Shown here: in pieces, positions 62,667-64,000 of the stretch | Layout of the letters: each line of letters opens with the position of its first letter | How positions within the stretch are numbered: the first letter of the stretch is position 1 | NCBI RefSeq assembly: GCF_028692895.1 | Contig: NZ_JAQUWN010000005.1 | Span: 1 to 64,000, forward strand | Direction: 5' to 3' | Length of the DNA stretch: 64,000 bases | DNA from: Pseudodesulfovibrio sp. | GTDB taxonomy: Bacteria; Desulfobacterota; Desulfovibrionia; Desulfovibrionales; Desulfovibrionaceae | Notes under the pieces: generated by a model | The model's input: the letters and a program-made list of their open reading frames with translations, nothing else | What the model was told of the DNA's origin: nothing | The model's database searches: none | Translations under genes and position numbers: made by a program

Positions 62667-64000
62667 CGGCCAACGCCTCCCATATGCTCAACCCATGCGA
62701 CTTCAAATGCCGCAGGGCCTGTGTCATGCTGTCAACTTGATCGTCATGTCCGCTTGCCGGAAAGCTCACGAGTTCGGCCACGAAATCGGGCACCCACGGA
62801 AAAGCGTCGTCTTCGGGGATGTGGACGTTCCCGCCCGCCCACAACGACGTGACCGCATGGGCGCGGGCGACCTTGGAGCCGTCCGGTTCGATAGGGATAA
62901 GCCCGGAAATATCTTCCTTGAGTGCGTCCATGACGGCCGGGCCGTTGGCCTTGTCCTCAATGAGAACCCCCGTGCTCTGCGGGAACTGGGCCGATACAAT
63001 TTTCACCGCATCCTTGGACCGGGTGAACCCCATGCGGTCGCGCACCTGGTGCAACAGATAGTAATTAGTCCGCTTGCGGCCCCAGACCTGGCCGACGACG
63101 TAGTCCGAGCCGTCCGTGTCCTTGAACGTCATGTCCCAGGATTGGATTACCTCGTCGAAATGGTCGGGTAGCGTGGACTTGTTCCAGCGCTTGACCCAAT
63201 CCTCCTGGAAGATGTTGCCGCCCTCGCGGACCGGACTCTGCATATACAGGGCGCTCCACTCGGCGGGCGTCAGCGAGGCCTTGGTTTCGAGCAGCTTGTC
63301 CAGGGGGTGCAGCTCAGGGACCAGTGCGTTCCCGTCCTGGTCGATGGCCGGGAATTTGAGGTGCCGCGCCTTGGGGTTCTTCTTGATCACCGTGGCGGAA
63401 AGGTCGTCCACGGCCCAGGACGTGGCCATAATGATATGGCCGCTCAACTTGGAAAGGCGCGTCAGGAAAACTGTGTTGTACCAGCTCAGGATCGCGCGCT
63501 TAATGGTGTCCGAGCGGGCCTCCTCCTGATTCTTGATCGGGTCGTCGATGACGCCGATGTCCACGGACTTGCCCGTGAGCGGACCGCCAACGCCGGTGCA
63601 GACGTAGTAGCCGCGATGTCCCAGAATATCGAACCGTTCGGCGTTGCGCAGGGCCTGCCCCTCAATCGTCACCGCTCTCCTGGGGTTCAGGGCTGAATCA
63701 GGAAACACCGCTTTGTAGGAGTCCTCCATCATGATCCGCTGGACGTCACGGTTCATGTCTCGGGCGAGGTCCGCTCCATAGGAGGCGGCGGCAAAGCGGA
63801 GGTTGGGATAGCGGCCAAAGGCGTATGGCGGGAACCGGCGCGAGACCAACTCCGACTTGCCGTGCTGCGGCGGGGCCTGGAGCACAAGGACCGGCCTCAA
63901 TCCGGCAAAGACGTCCTCCAGGAAGACATCCAGCGCCACGCAGACGGGCAGGGAAAACGAGTTGTGAACGTAGTCCTCTTTGGTGAAGGAGACGAACGCC
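62659..64000 (-). CDS. Terminase large subunit, 5' end outside the window
   Basis: At least 446 residues are visible and the frame is open at the right edge, so the start lies beyond it. ATPase: Walker A PPQHGKSE and Walker B VDIGVIDD with a coupling TSWAVDD. Nuclease: SWDMTFKDTDGSDYVVG, EDKANGPAVMD and GHDDQVDSM near the end. This is the headful-type packaging motor of the terminase_6 group. A short gene for the small subunit is expected upstream, outside the window. Confidence 0.92.
   Translation of the reverse strand, partial: AFVSFTKEDYVHNSFSLPVCVALDVFLEDVFAGLRPVLVLQAPPQHGKSELVSRRFPPYAFGRYPNLRFAAASYGADLARDMNRDVQRIMMEDSYKAVFPDSALNPRRAVTIEGQALRNAERFDILGHRGYYVCTGVGGPLTGKSVDIGVIDDPIKNQEEARSDTIKRAILSWYNTVFLTRLSKLSGHIIMATSWAVDDLSATVIKKNPKARHLKFPAIDQDGNALVPELHPLDKLLETKASLTPAEWSALYMQSPVREGGNIFQEDWVKRWNKSTLPDHFDEVIQSWDMTFKDTDGSDYVVGQVWGRKRTNYYLLHQVRDRMGFTRSKDAVKIVSAQFPQSTGVLIEDKANGPAVMDALKEDISGLIPIEPDGSKVARAHAVTSLWAGGNVHIPEDDAFPWVPDFVAELVSFPASGHDDQVDSMTQALRHLKSHGLSIWEALADG

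Larger units (their letters stand above)
42473..64000 (-). mobile_element. Contractile-tailed prophage, late region (continues beyond the window)
   Basis: About thirty tightly packed minus-strand genes, many overlapping by 1-20 nt, follow the head-to-tail order terminase, portal, MuF, prohead protein, capsid, connectors, sheath, tube, chaperones, tape measure, baseplate, fibres. Sheath plus gpJ-like baseplate genes define a myovirus. The small baseplate with a plug-like gene recalls compact myophages such as cyanophage Pam3 (from memory). No integrase, repressor, replication genes or attachment sites are visible, so the right end and insertion site are outside. Base composition resembles the host. 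Confidence 0.9.

Overview
This 64 kb window is a high-GC bacterial chromosome segment whose gene content and order point to a sulfate-reducing deltaproteobacterium of the Desulfovibrionaceae, probably Desulfovibrio or Pseudodesulfovibrio. The strongest clue is a continuous minus-strand block that joins the archaeal-type entry to the shikimate pathway (an aldolase-like 2-amino-3,7-dideoxy-heptulosonate synthase plus 3-dehydroquinate synthase II) to pheA, aroA, tyrA and the whole trp set. From memory, this matches the arrangement in Desulfovibrio vulgaris. The organism assignment is an inference from synteny, not from a marker gene.

Layout. Positions 1-1.6 kb hold the start of a membrane protein and a WcbI-like protein. 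At 1.7-9.1 kb there is a phosphate region: pstS-pstC-pstA without pstB or phoU, a methyl-accepting chemotaxis protein, and a divergent second PstS-like protein. GTAAC motifs repeating every 11 bp precede pstS and lie between the chemoreceptor and the second binding protein; I read them as candidate PhoB sites. At 9.2-14.7 kb are a glycosyltransferase-like protein, a DEAD-box helicase with an arginine-rich tail, and DNA polymerase I. The aro/trp block runs from about 26.8 kb down to 14.8 kb. At 27.0-28.9 kb lies amtB-glnB behind a sigma-54-type promoter, with a PII protein that lacks Tyr51. At 29-42 kb are signalling and housekeeping genes: an EAL phosphodiesterase, a TPR protein, an M48 protease, three tandem cyclic-nucleotide-binding proteins coupled to phosphoglucomutase, a DUF169 protein, metK-panD-panC (transcribed panC first), and a protein with two degenerate GGDEF domains plus TPRs.

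From about 42.5 kb to the right edge is one long minus-strand late operon of a contractile-tailed prophage. In transcription order it holds terminase, portal, a MuF-type head protein, a DUF4926-like small gene, DUF2213/scaffold, a cement protein, the DUF2184 capsid, head-tail connectors, a DUF3383 sheath, a DUF3277 tube, tail chaperones, tape measure, baseplate, fibres and a small phospholipase-A2-like protein. The early and regulatory genes and the far attachment site lie outside the window.

Most unusual item: the MuF head protein (59836-61059) carries an extra C-terminal domain resembling DUF6883, and the next gene (59588-59833) resembles DUF4926. I recall these two families occurring side by side elsewhere, so this looks like a phage-borne MuF polymorphic effector with its immunity protein. 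A 197-nt gap containing four successive hairpins follows the pair. Neither toxicity nor immunity can be shown from sequence alone.

No tRNA, rRNA, CRISPR array or transposase was recognised.
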